Shown here piece after piece: positions 24,577 to 32,808 of a stretch of DNA of 64,000 nt. Positions within the stretch are counted from its first letter, which is position 1. The number at the start of each line of letters is the position of its first letter. A model generated the notes under the pieces. It was not told the DNA's origin and made no database searches. It was given only the letters and a program-made list of their open reading frames with translations. The translations under genes and the position numbers were made by a program. This stretch comes from an uncultured Clostridia bacterium (lineage in GTDB: Bacteria > Bacillota > Clostridia > TANB77 > CAG-508), in contig CANQGE010000003.1 of the NCBI GenBank assembly GCA_947601495.1, positions 1 through 64,000 on the forward strand, read 5' to 3'.

Positions 24577-25836
24577 TTATTCTTCACCTTCTTCTCGAAT
24601 AATGTCTGCGCCTAAATCTCTTAATTTTTTATCTAAATTTTCATATCCTCTAATTAAATATTTTAAATTACTTACTCTAGTTGTTCCTTTTGCACATAAT
24701 CCAGCTAAAACCATAGCTGCTCCACCTCTTAAGTCTGTGCTTTCTAAATCTGCTGAATGAAGCCTTTTTACTCCTTTTATAATTAAAGTTTTGCCTTCTA
24801 TTGCTATTTGAGCTCCCATTCTTTGAATTTCTTGCATAAATTTAAATCTGTTTTCAAAAATGTTTTCACTTATAATTGATGTTCCTTCGCATATTGTAAG
24901 TAATGTAGAAAATAATGGTTGTAAATCTGTTGGAAATCCTGGGTATGGCATAGTTTTAATGTTTACTGCTTTTAACTTTTGGCTTGCATTAAGATAAACT
25001 GAATTTTTAGATATTTTTATTTCACATCCAACCTCTTCAAGTTTATTTAATACTGGACTTATGTGCTCTGGTATAACGCTATTTATTTTTACCATTCCAC
25101 CAGTTATTGCTCCAGCAATTAAAAGAGTTCCTGCTTCTATTCTATCTGGCATAATTTTATATGATGTATCTTTTAATGTTGTAACACCTCTTATTTTTAT
25201 TACGTTTGTGCCTGCACCATATACATTTGCACCCATTCTGTTTAAAAACTGTGCTAAGTCAACTATTTCTGGTTCCATTGCAGAGTTTTTTATAACCACT
25301 TCTTGTGTTCCTAAAACTGAAGCTAAAATTAAATTTTCTGTTGCTCCTACGCTTGGAAAATCTAACTCAATATTTTTCGACTCTATTTTATCACAACTAC
25401 ACTCAATATATCTAGTATTTTCATTTATTTTTATGCCGATTTTTTTAAAATTTTCTAAATGCAAATTAATTGGTCTAGAGCCAATATCACATCCTCCTGG
25501 ATATGAAAATTGTGCCTTCTTAAATCTTGCTATAATTGCACCTGCTATTATAACAGAAGATCTTAATTTTCTCATTAAATTTTCTGGTATTGTTGTTTCT
25601 GTCATATATTTAGAATTTATTATAATTTTATTTTTTTCTTTTTTAACTTTGCATCCTAAATCTTTTAAAATTTCAAGAGTTATTCTAACATCTTCAATAT
25701 CTGGAACATTATATAATTTTGTAGTTTTTCCGCTTATAATACATGCTGCAAGTATTGGTAAACTAGCATTTTTAGAACCAGAAACATAGCTTTCGCCATA
25801 TAGTTTCTTTCCACCATTAATTATGTATCTATACAT
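24577..25836 (-). CDS. murA: UDP-N-acetylglucosamine 1-carboxyvinyltransferase
   Basis: MurA transfers enolpyruvate from PEP to UDP-GlcNAc, the first committed step of peptidoglycan synthesis and the fosfomycin target. The 419-residue EPSP-synthase fold shows GSKNASLPIL near the N-terminus, the catalytic Cys in YPGGCDIGSRPI near residue 112, and TDLRGGAAMVLAGL near the C-terminus. Start ATG with GGAGG. A hairpin with an anti-SD strand (CCTCATAA) precedes it. It heads the murA-ftsQ-DUF881-DUF881-sbp unit. Confidence 0.96.
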   Translation of the reverse strand: MYRYIINGGKKLYGESYVSGSKNASLPILAACIISGKTTKLYNVPDIEDVRITLEILKDLGCKVKKEKNKIIINSKYMTETTIPENLMRKLRSSVIIAGAIIARFKKAQFSYPGGCDIGSRPINLHLENFKKIGIKINENTRYIECSCDKIESKNIELDFPSVGATENLILASVLGTQEVVIKNSAMEPEIVDLAQFLNRMGANVYGAGTNVIKIRGVTTLKDTSYKIMPDRIEAGTLLIAGAITGGMVKINSVIPEHISPVLNKLEEVGCEIKISKNSVYLNASQKLKAVNIKTMPYPGFPTDLQPLFSTLLTICEGTSIISENIFENRFKFMQEIQRMGAQIAIEGKTLIIKGVKRLHSADLESTDLRGGAAMVLAGLCAKGTTRVSNLKYLIRGYENLDKKLRDLGADIIREEGEE

Positions 25837-25846
25837 AAACTTTCCT

Positions 25847-25877
25847 CCTCATAACATTATGTTACATATTATGAGGA
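25847..25877 (-). promoter_or_regulatory. Leader hairpin partly covering the murA SD
   Basis: On the minus strand CCTCATAA pairs with TTATGAGG, an 8-bp stem whose 3' arm forms half of the SD TTATGAGGAGG of murA. It may dampen translation. The weaker stem makes this less certain than the sigG hairpin. Confidence 0.4.
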
Positions 25878-25936
25878 TTTAACATAAAAAGTTCTAAGTA
25901 ATTTACATATAAGATTTACTTTTAGCTAAATTTTTT

Positions 25937-26105
25937 AATTCTTATAGCATATATTATATATCTTTATAAAGCAACGCGTAAGCGACCAACCGAAGCGTAA
26001 GCGAAGGGCGATTGGAGCAATCTTCCTTTTGTTTTATTTTTTAAAAAAAGAAGATTGCGACACCAAGTTGCTTTATAAAGATATATAATACATGCTATAA
26101 GAATT
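25937..26105 (-). repeat. Arm-core-arm repeat, copy 2
   Basis: The arms are 25937-25975 and 26067-26105, 39 nt each with one mismatch. The core 25976-26066 is, on the minus strand, identical to copy 1 outside the AT loop, from TTGGTGTCGCAATCTTC to GGTTGGTCGCTTACGC. It lies 17 nt past the topB stop, between topB and murA, so its minus-strand RNA would be the topB 3' end. The arms share no long match with copy 1. Confidence 0.87.
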
Positions 26106-26121
26106 TAAGTTAGCAAAAATT

Positions 26122-28026
26122 TTATTTTAAAACTAATTTATTTATTTTTGAATTTATGTATTTTTTTAATTTATCCATAAATATTTCTGGTTTTATTTCT
26201 TTTTTAGCAACTAAATCTAAACCTTTCTCCCAGCTTGCTGTTAATTCTGGATTAAGCATATCTGGTATAGATTTACTTACTATATCGTATATTGCCTCAC
26301 CTTTTGCTGTTGGAGTTATTATTTGTGTTTTAGAATTTATTTGAATGTAATTAATTCTTTCTAATTTCTTTATTATTTCACCTCTTGTAGCAGAAGTTCC
26401 TATTCCAGCTCCTTTTATTTGTTCTCTTAAAGCTTCATCTTCTATAAGTTTTCCCGCATTTTCCATTGCTAAAATCATACCACCAGAATTATATCTAGAA
26501 GGTGGAGTTGTTTCTGAATCTTTTGTTTCATAATTTACAACATTTAGTTTCATGCCTTTTTTCAAGTTTGAAAAAGCTTCTAAATCCTTTTCTTCATCGT
26601 CTTTTATTCTACTTTTTAAAACTTCTAAATATCCTTGTTTTGTACAAACTCTACCACTACTTGTAAAAGATTCTCCTTCTACATCAATTGATAAATTTAC
26701 TTTATTATATTCTGCTGGAGGATAGAAAATTGCAATAAATCTTTTAACAATAAGTTTATAAACGTTTTTCTTTAGTTCTGACAATTTATCATAATTTTCT
26801 AAACCTTGTCCTGTTGGAATAATTGCATAGTGGTCTGTTATTTTGCTATCATTTACATATTTAGTTTTTATAAGATTTGTACTATATTTTTCATTAATCA
26901 TTTTTGAAATATATGCACTTATTTCTTCATCTTTAAAATTCTTATATAAACCATTTAGATTTTTTCCAATTTCTTTTGCAATAGCTGTTGATAAAACTCT
27001 AGCATCAGTTCTTGGATATGTAACTAATTTCTTTTCATATAACTCTTGAATAATTTCCAAAGTTTCATCTGGCTTTATTTTAAACATTTTTGTACATTCA
27101 TTTTGAATTTCTGCCAGATTAAATAAAAGAGGAGCATTTTCTTTTTGTTTAGATTTCTTAAGTTCAGTTACAACTGCTTCTTTATCTTTTAAACTTAATA
27201 TAAAGTTTTTAGCATCATCTTCTTTTTTGAATCCAGTTTCATTATATAATAAATTGCTGTTATAAACTTTAGAAGTTTCTGTTACTTTCCATTCTGCTTT
27301 TAAAGGATTTTTCTCTTCTCCAAAATTTCCTATAATTTTATAATATTTTGTTTTTACAAAATTTCTTATTTCTCTTTCTCTTGAAACCACCATTCCTAAT
27401 ACGCAAGTCATAACTCTACCAACAGAAATAGAAACTTTTTCTTCATTTATATCTTTAGCAATTCTTTTTCCAAAAATTATTGATAATAATCTTGAAAAAT
27501 TTATTCCTATTAAATAATCTTCTTTTGCTCTTAAATATGCTGAATCTGATAAACTATCATATTCTTTTAAGTCTTTTGCTTCTCTTATTCCTCTTTGAAT
27601 TTCTTCCTCTGTTTGTGAATCTATCCAAACCCTTTTCATTTCTGCTTTTGGATTTGGTTTTGCCATCATAAAAACTAATCTTTGAATGTATTCTCCCTCA
27701 CGTCCAGAGTCTCCTGCATTATAAATTTCAGTTACATCTTCTCTTTGAAGAAGACTTTTTATAATTTCAAATTGTTTAGCTTGTATTCCGCCAGAAATTA
27801 CCTCATATTTCCATTCTTCTGGAATAAAAGGAAGTGTGTCTAATCTCCAAAATTTAAGTTTTTCATCATATGCTTCTGGGTAGCTCATTGTAATTAAATG
27901 GCCATAGCACCAAGTTATAATCCAGTCTTTATCCTCTATGTATCCATTTTTTCTAACAGTATTAAGTTTTAAAACTTTTGCAAAATCCATTGCAACAGAT
28001 GGTTTTTCTGTTATTAATAATTTCAT
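26122..28026 (-). CDS. topB: DNA topoisomerase III (type IA)
   Basis: The 634-residue enzyme decatenates DNA through a transient 5'-phosphotyrosine. The TOPRIM domain starts MKLLITEKPSVAMDFAKVL and holds AGDSGREGEYIQ near residue 105. The catalytic Tyr is in VTYPRTDARVLS near residue 337, and TPPSRYNSGGMILAMENAG and GIGTSATRGEII follow. No C-terminal zinc fingers are present, as usual for Firmicute TopB. It is monocistronic and is bracketed by two same-orientation copies of the arm-core-arm repeat. Confidence 0.95.
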   Translation of the reverse strand: MKLLITEKPSVAMDFAKVLKLNTVRKNGYIEDKDWIITWCYGHLITMSYPEAYDEKLKFWRLDTLPFIPEEWKYEVISGGIQAKQFEIIKSLLQREDVTEIYNAGDSGREGEYIQRLVFMMAKPNPKAEMKRVWIDSQTEEEIQRGIREAKDLKEYDSLSDSAYLRAKEDYLIGINFSRLLSIIFGKRIAKDINEEKVSISVGRVMTCVLGMVVSREREIRNFVKTKYYKIIGNFGEEKNPLKAEWKVTETSKVYNSNLLYNETGFKKEDDAKNFILSLKDKEAVVTELKKSKQKENAPLLFNLAEIQNECTKMFKIKPDETLEIIQELYEKKLVTYPRTDARVLSTAIAKEIGKNLNGLYKNFKDEEISAYISKMINEKYSTNLIKTKYVNDSKITDHYAIIPTGQGLENYDKLSELKKNVYKLIVKRFIAIFYPPAEYNKVNLSIDVEGESFTSSGRVCTKQGYLEVLKSRIKDDEEKDLEAFSNLKKGMKLNVVNYETKDSETTPPSRYNSGGMILAMENAGKLIEDEALREQIKGAGIGTSATRGEIIKKLERINYIQINSKTQIITPTAKGEAIYDIVSKSIPDMLNPELTASWEKGLDLVAKKEIKPEIFMDKLKKYINSKINKLVLK

Positions 28027-28080
28027 TTATTACATCCTTTTAAAAAATAGTATTTTTATTATATATTATGAAGTTTCATT

Positions 28081-28185
28081 TTTCAATTTTTATTTTCAAT
28101 CTACTTGTGACATATCTATTTTAAACCTATATATTTTCAATTTACTTGTGGCTTATTTATTTTAAAGCTATTTTCAATTTATTTA
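28081..28185. repeat. Degenerate AT-rich tandem repeat with 26-bp dispersed repeat, copy B
   Basis: Three imperfect units begin TTTTCAATCTACTTGTGAC, TTTTCAATTTACTTGTGGC and TTTTCAATTTATTTAGC, spaced about 38 nt. The first contains the 26-nt string found also at 52-77. Together with the arm-core-arm copy 3 it fills the 409-bp gap between topB and the cohesin-like gene; I see no gene there. Confidence 0.55.
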
Positions 28186-28191
28186 GCATAT

Positions 28192-28344
28192 ATTTCTTAG
28201 CATATTAAATAACTTTATAAAGTGATGCGTAAGCGACCAACCGAAGCGTAAGCGAAGGGCGATTGGAGCAATCTTCCTTTTTTTATTAAAAAAAAGATTG
28301 CGACACCAAATCACTTTATAAAGTTATTTAATATGTTAAGAAAT
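28192..28344 (-). repeat. Arm-core-arm repeat, copy 3
   Basis: The arms are 28192-28226 and 28310-28344, 35 nt each with one mismatch. The core 28227-28309 has the same GC-rich part as copies 1 and 2 and a shorter A/T loop. It lies 48 nt past the terminator of the cohesin-like gene. Arms differ from copies 1 and 2 except for a shared CTTTATAAAG near the core. Confidence 0.87.
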
Positions 28345-28392
28345 AATGTTATTTATTAATAAATAGTACTATTTCAATTTTTAGATGAAAAA

Positions 28393-28419
28393 AAGGATAG
28401 CTTAAAAAAGCTACCCCTT
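28393..28419 (-). terminator. Terminator of the cohesin-like gene
   Basis: GGGTAGCTT pairs with AAGCTATCC around a T loop and runs into TTTTTTTC on the minus strand, 17 nt past the stop codon at 28436. Confidence 0.85.
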
Positions 28420-28435
28420 TATTTATTTTTAACTT

Positions 28436-29182
28436 TTATAATTTACTATTTACTTTTTCAAATTTAATATAGAATACAATTGATAATATGATAAGTGCAC
28501 CTACAATATATATTAATGTATCTTCAACACCTGTGTATGGTACATCACTTTCTGTAGTATTTTCTTCATTTACAAATGAAGGAGTTATCATATTAACTTT
28601 TGGAGCAACATTTTCTTCTGTATTTGTGTTTGTATTTGTATCAGCAATTAATACAAGAGGATTTGAATTTTCTGCATTAGTATCTGCTTCATTTGCAACT
28701 TCTCCACCTACTGTAATTGATGTTGATATATCAGAAGCTGGAATAGTTGTTTCACTATTGCTTGCAGTAATTTCTGTGAAATTGATTTTTCCAACTGTTC
28801 CTGGTTCTACATCAGCTTTTGTTTTAAATGTTACTTGAAAAACTGTTTCTTCTGTTTTTACAAAAGTTGTTTTTGTTAATTTTATTGCTTTTGTTTCAGC
28901 ATTGTATGAATGACTCCAAGTATTCATACCTTCAATACTACTATCGTTTATTTCTTCAAATACATCTTCATCATAGCTTAATGTACCAGTTAATTGGTTT
29001 ATTCCGTTATCTCCAACATTTAAATTAGATACTTTAACTTGTATTGTTACCTCTGCTGAAGGATCTACATTTGGACTGCTAGATGTCATTGTTGCTGTAA
29101 AACTAAGGGCGTTAACGACTGTTGTATAAACAAGCACCAATAAAACAGCTACAATAGTAACTTTTAAAAATTTCTTTTTCAT
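28436..29182 (-). CDS. Surface protein with one cohesin-like domain and a PYTG wall-sorting tail
   Basis: The 248-residue protein has a signal peptide (residues 1-26, KVTIVAVLLVLVYTTVVNA). Residues 27-165 resemble a cohesin domain: the start contains PNVDPSAEVTIQVKVSNL, then LTGTLSYDEDVFE and VFQVTFKTKADVEPGTVGKI. A Thr/Asn/Glu-rich linker follows. The tail is VPYTG, a hydrophobic helix (LIYIVGALIILSIVFYI) and K, the layout of a sortase substrate with a variant motif. Cohesins bind dockerins, and the next gene upstream encodes a dockerin protein. The cohesin call is by pattern, not alignment; other Ig-like adhesion domains are possible. Confidence 0.72.
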   Translation of the reverse strand: MKKKFLKVTIVAVLLVLVYTTVVNALSFTATMTSSSPNVDPSAEVTIQVKVSNLNVGDNGINQLTGTLSYDEDVFEEINDSSIEGMNTWSHSYNAETKAIKLTKTTFVKTEETVFQVTFKTKADVEPGTVGKINFTEITASNSETTIPASDISTSITVGGEVANEADTNAENSNPLVLIADTNTNTNTEENVAPKVNMITPSFVNEENTTESDVPYTGVEDTLIYIVGALIILSIVFYIKFEKVNSKL

Positions 29183-29204
29183 ACGCTATTTCTCCTTTTA
29201 TCTA

Positions 29205-29233
29205 AGTATAACCGTTCTACTCGTAAAAATCAA
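29205..29233 (-). promoter_or_regulatory. Promoter of the cohesin-like gene
   Basis: TTGATT, a 17-bp spacer and TATACT on the minus strand, 23 nt upstream of the ATG. The gene therefore has its own promoter and is not only read through from the protease gene. Confidence 0.75.
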
Positions 29234-29259
29234 GATGTTTTCTATACTTTTTTATTACA

Positions 29260-29285
29260 TTTAATTAACAGTTTTGTTAATTAAA
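29260..29285 (-). terminator. Probable terminator of the dockerin protease gene
   Basis: A perfect 11-bp stem (TTTAATTAACA / TGTTAATTAAA) with a 4-nt loop, 24 nt past the stop at 29310. The tail on the minus strand is only weakly T rich. Confidence 0.5.
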
Positions 29286-29309
29286 GTTTATATAAAATTC
29301 ATATATAAT

Positions 29310-31355
29310 TTATATTGAATTATATAACATCATCATTTTGGCTACATCTAATATTGTTATTTCTCCGTCTAAGTTTAAGTCTGAAGCTCTCAATTCATAA
29401 CTATCTAATGAATTCTTTATACCAATATAGCTTGCTTTTAACCTAGAAACATCTGATATAGAGATTCTTCCATCTGAATTGGTATCTCCTCTAACAATTA
29501 AAGCATATTCTTCATTATTAGATAGTTTTATTCTCATTCCTGTTTTTATCGTTTCATTTCCATCAAGTACTTCATTTCCATTTTCATCACATACTTTTAT
29601 TACTAAATTTGAATTTAAATTATTTAATAGTTGTGATTTTGTAGTATTACATTCAATATTCATAACTTGTTGATTATCTATTGCATAAACTGTTGAAGTT
29701 AAATTATTGCTTTCTTCTTTCTCCACTGTAAATGCTTTTATACATACGTCTGTATCAGACATATTTACTCCATCAACTCTTAAATTAGCTAAATTTGACC
29801 AGCTAATTCCATCTGATGATATATAACTGTGTCTGTTAGATTTTATTTTATCATAAACCGTTCCATCTACATTAGCTTCTACTTGGAAATTAAAAGTATC
29901 TCCTGATAATGCCGTTTGTTTTATAACAATTGAAAAATCTTTATTATTTAATTTCGTAGGCATAATAGGAATTCTATGATATCCTGGATCTAGTGTTGAA
30001 TCTACTTTTCTAACTAATATTAAATCTTTTTGATCTAAGCTAGTACCATTAGGATTTATATATATTTCTATATCGGCATAATCACATATAGTAACTCCAA
30101 CACTATTTATTATTTCAGTTTTATTAGTATCTCTACTAAAAATGTTTGCGAAATATCCATCTTTTCCTTCATCTAATACTAATTTTAAATTTCCACCAAA
30201 ATCGTCATATTGATATATGTTATCATAATCTACAGATGATGTTGAACTTATTCCATAAAGCTCATTTTCTACGAAGACATCTTCATAAGAAATATAGATA
30301 TATCCATTATCAAATGAGTTTGCTCCATATGAGTTTAATACTATGTATGCTCCATCTGTAGAAGGTCTTTTTCCATCTCTAAAATTATTTCTTGAATAAT
30401 TATCATCCCAACCTACTATTGTTACTCCATGATCTCTTATTACGTTTTCATCATTGCAATTATAATTTGTTGATGAAAAAATTGAAGATGAATTATTATA
30501 ATAATTTAATTTTGATGCAGCAGTAAATGTTGCTATTGCACCATTATTTACTAAATGTTCTTTTATAATTTTTCTAATAGCTTTAACTTCTTCATCTGTA
30601 TAAACTTTTCCTGACTCATCTCTATAAGTAACAGATGTTGTATTTCCTTTACTATCTTTAGTATAGCTTTTTCTTAAGCTAGGTAAAATTTCATAATCTG
30701 TAACAACTGTATCTACTTTTTTGTCTAAATCTCTTAAGTATATTTCTTTTGAATTATCCTCAAATGGCATGTCTTTTTCTAAAACAGCTCCTTGTCCATT
30801 TGTAAGATATCCAAGACCCATTATAAGAAGTCCGCCATCTCCAGTTCTTCTATTTAATCCTTTAGAATTTGTTCCATCTAAAAAGTTACTTATAGATGAA
30901 TAATCCATATGTCTTTCAGAAAAATCTTTTAATTCTGTTACTCCAGATTTTAATGCAATGTTGGTTTCTAATGATTTAATAGTAGCAAATGCCCAACATT
31001 CATTCGTGCTTCCTTGATCTTCTACTCTTATCTTTAATTTATCTCTTAAATTAAATCTAGAATCAGAACTACTTGCAGACACACTATTTAAATTTGTTTC
31101 ATCTTTTAGTAATGAACCAATAAGATTTGGTGTGCTTTTATTCTCATATTCTTCTAAAATTTCTTCTGGTATTTCTATAGAATATGGTTGTGGCATAATA
31201 GTTTTTTCTTTTTCTTCTTCTGATAATTGTTTCCAATTTTCAAATTCTTCTGTTGTTTCTAATCTTACATCTAAAGCAAATGCTTTACCTGTAAAAATTA
31301 TCATTAAAAGGAAAGTAATTAAGAAAAGAATTTTCTTCTTTTTAATATTTTTCAT
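29310..31355 (-). CDS. Secreted papain-like (C1A) protease with C-terminal type I dockerin
   Basis: A signal peptide (KKKKILFLITFLLMIIF) leads to a C1A cysteine protease domain. The catalytic Cys is in GSTNECWAFA (residue about 120), His in DHGVTIVGWDD and Asn in IVLNSYGANS. A lectin-like beta domain follows, as in clostridial C1A surface proteases. The last 60 residues are a dockerin: two EF-type loops, DTNSDGRISISD and DLNLDGEITILD. Start is the ATG at 31355 (681 residues) after GGAAAGAGAG rather than the upstream TTG. It is adjacent to a cohesin-like surface gene, so a docked extracellular protease is inferred. Confidence 0.88.
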   Translation of the reverse strand: MKNIKKKKILFLITFLLMIIFTGKAFALDVRLETTEEFENWKQLSEEEKEKTIMPQPYSIEIPEEILEEYENKSTPNLIGSLLKDETNLNSVSASSSDSRFNLRDKLKIRVEDQGSTNECWAFATIKSLETNIALKSGVTELKDFSERHMDYSSISNFLDGTNSKGLNRRTGDGGLLIMGLGYLTNGQGAVLEKDMPFEDNSKEIYLRDLDKKVDTVVTDYEILPSLRKSYTKDSKGNTTSVTYRDESGKVYTDEEVKAIRKIIKEHLVNNGAIATFTAASKLNYYNNSSSIFSSTNYNCNDENVIRDHGVTIVGWDDNYSRNNFRDGKRPSTDGAYIVLNSYGANSFDNGYIYISYEDVFVENELYGISSTSSVDYDNIYQYDDFGGNLKLVLDEGKDGYFANIFSRDTNKTEIINSVGVTICDYADIEIYINPNGTSLDQKDLILVRKVDSTLDPGYHRIPIMPTKLNNKDFSIVIKQTALSGDTFNFQVEANVDGTVYDKIKSNRHSYISSDGISWSNLANLRVDGVNMSDTDVCIKAFTVEKEESNNLTSTVYAIDNQQVMNIECNTTKSQLLNNLNSNLVIKVCDENGNEVLDGNETIKTGMRIKLSNNEEYALIVRGDTNSDGRISISDVSRLKASYIGIKNSLDSYELRASDLNLDGEITILDVAKMMMLYNSI

Positions 31356-31391
31356 AAAAAACTCTCTTTCCAAATTTTATTATCACTTTTA

Positions 31392-31419
31392 ATTATACCA
31401 CTTTTTCACATAAAATCAA
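31392..31419 (-). promoter_or_regulatory. Promoter of the dockerin protease gene
   Basis: TTGATT, a 16-bp spacer and TATAAT on the minus strand, about 37 nt upstream of the ATG at 31355. Confidence 0.7.
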
Positions 31420-31520
31420 CTGTAATCCTTCATTCTAAAGGGTTTGATAGTTTTTAAGTATCAAAAATGCCTACGGATATGGTATTTTAAGGGTTTTGCG
31501 CCGTTATATTAAGTTTTTAT

Positions 31521-31544
31521 AACATTTGAAAAATCCCAAATGTT
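31521..31544. promoter_or_regulatory. Hairpin in the divergent intergenic region
   Basis: AACATTTG and CAAATGTT are perfect 8-bp arms around 8 nt, centred in the 284-bp region between the protease gene and the divergent 377-residue gene. It might be an operator between the two promoters. A second small hairpin (GATA ... TATC) lies at about 31447-31464. Confidence 0.35.
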
Positions 31545-31639
31545 ACTAAAATGTAACCGTTTCTTAACGAACTTGATATTTATATTTACTTTTTTTGATG
31601 TATAATATACTTGTGATACTAAAGATAGAAGGGGTTATT

Positions 31640-32773
31640 ATGAGCATAAGTTCTACTCTAAAAAATGAGGGTATAACAATTATTGGGAAATTAAATACTG
31701 ATGAAGTAAATAAAATTGCATCAAATATATCTAAAAGAATAGCTGATGCTTTTCCAGAGCATCATATTGATGAGCGAGATTTATTTAATTCTATTTGTAA
31801 TTTAGACATGTACATTGCTGATATGCCAAATGATAGTGCTATGGCTAAATACTTTTCTAAAAACAACTCTATCTATTTTAGCAAAGATATGGATTTAGAT
31901 GATTTAAATACTCTCGCTATACATGAATGTTTGCATTTTATTCAAGAAATAAAAAACAAAAATGGAAAATTGTTGCGTTTAGGTCTTTATGATATGCAAG
32001 GCTTTAAAAATAATGGTATGGCATTAAATGAAGCTGCTGTTCAACATATGGCCTCAATTGCAACTAATTCATCTAAAGATACTGTAAAATATTATAATAT
32101 GGAGCTTTCTACAGAAAGTCCAGATTTTTATCCTATACAAACTGCTTTACTTAATGAAATGATGTATTTTACTGGTACTTATGCCCTATATCATAGTACT
32201 CTTTACAGCGACGATATATTTAAAAATACATTTATTGCTAAAACAAGTAAAAAAATATATGAACAAATTGAAACTAATTTTGATTTAATTTGTCAGTATG
32301 AATCTTTATTATCAAGTGAAACTTATAATTTATCTGTTTCTTCTGAAAACTATAAGAGTGTAAATAAAATTAGAAATATAAATGAACGAATTGAAAACTT
32401 AAAAAGAATTATTTTTGAAAAAACATTAGAAACTCAAAACACAATATTAGTTAATTGCTTTAGCAATGAACTATCTTATGTTCGTTCTTTAGAAGATGTT
32501 GATGAATTTAAAGAAAAACTACATAATTTTAGAAAAGTTTTAATAGATACAAATAATTATAATTTCTTCAATGATTTTTCAAAACATATTTTAGGTTTAT
32601 TAGAAGAAAAAAGAGAATATATTTTGAAATATGGTAATATCTTATCTCTAGATAATGTTTCTAAAGAACTTGCAAATGTTAATAAACATACATATGGATA
32701 TCAGTTCTTTAAAAAGTTATTTAGTAAGTTAAAACTATTAATTGAAGAAGCAATAAGACAAAAAGAATTTTAA
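31640..32773 (+). CDS. Orphan protein with HECLH zinc-protease-like motif
   Basis: No family is recognised. The 377-residue protein has no signal peptide. Near residue 97 it has LAIHECLHFIQEI, an HExxH motif as in zinc metallopeptidases, followed by LNEAAVQHMAS, where the E could be the third ligand. The second half is helical and Lys/Asn rich. The start is the ATG at 31640 with AGAAGGGG; an upstream ATG at 31595 lies before the TATAAT at 31601 and cannot be used from that promoter. It is one of few plus-strand genes and is divergent from the dockerin protease. Confidence 0.6.
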   Translation: MSISSTLKNEGITIIGKLNTDEVNKIASNISKRIADAFPEHHIDERDLFNSICNLDMYIADMPNDSAMAKYFSKNNSIYFSKDMDLDDLNTLAIHECLHFIQEIKNKNGKLLRLGLYDMQGFKNNGMALNEAAVQHMASIATNSSKDTVKYYNMELSTESPDFYPIQTALLNEMMYFTGTYALYHSTLYSDDIFKNTFIAKTSKKIYEQIETNFDLICQYESLLSSETYNLSVSSENYKSVNKIRNINERIENLKRIIFEKTLETQNTILVNCFSNELSYVRSLEDVDEFKEKLHNFRKVLIDTNNYNFFNDFSKHILGLLEEKREYILKYGNILSLDNVSKELANVNKHTYGYQFFKKLFSKLKLLIEEAIRQKEF

Positions 32774-32778
32774 AAGTT

Positions 32779-32807
32779 AAAAGAAGGATTTTTTAAATCC
32801 TTCTTTT
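32779..32807. terminator. Bidirectional terminator
   Basis: A 13-bp stem (AAAAGAAGGATTT / AAATCCTTCTTTT) with T runs on both strands, between the convergent orphan gene and the uracil-DNA glycosylase gene. Confidence 0.9.
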
Positions 32808-32808
32808 T

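Noticed and set aside
31420..31520. A c-di-GMP or similar riboswitch before the protease gene
   Set aside because: Several short stems and a CGCAAAA string are present, but the conserved junction motifs could not be placed and the stems are weak.
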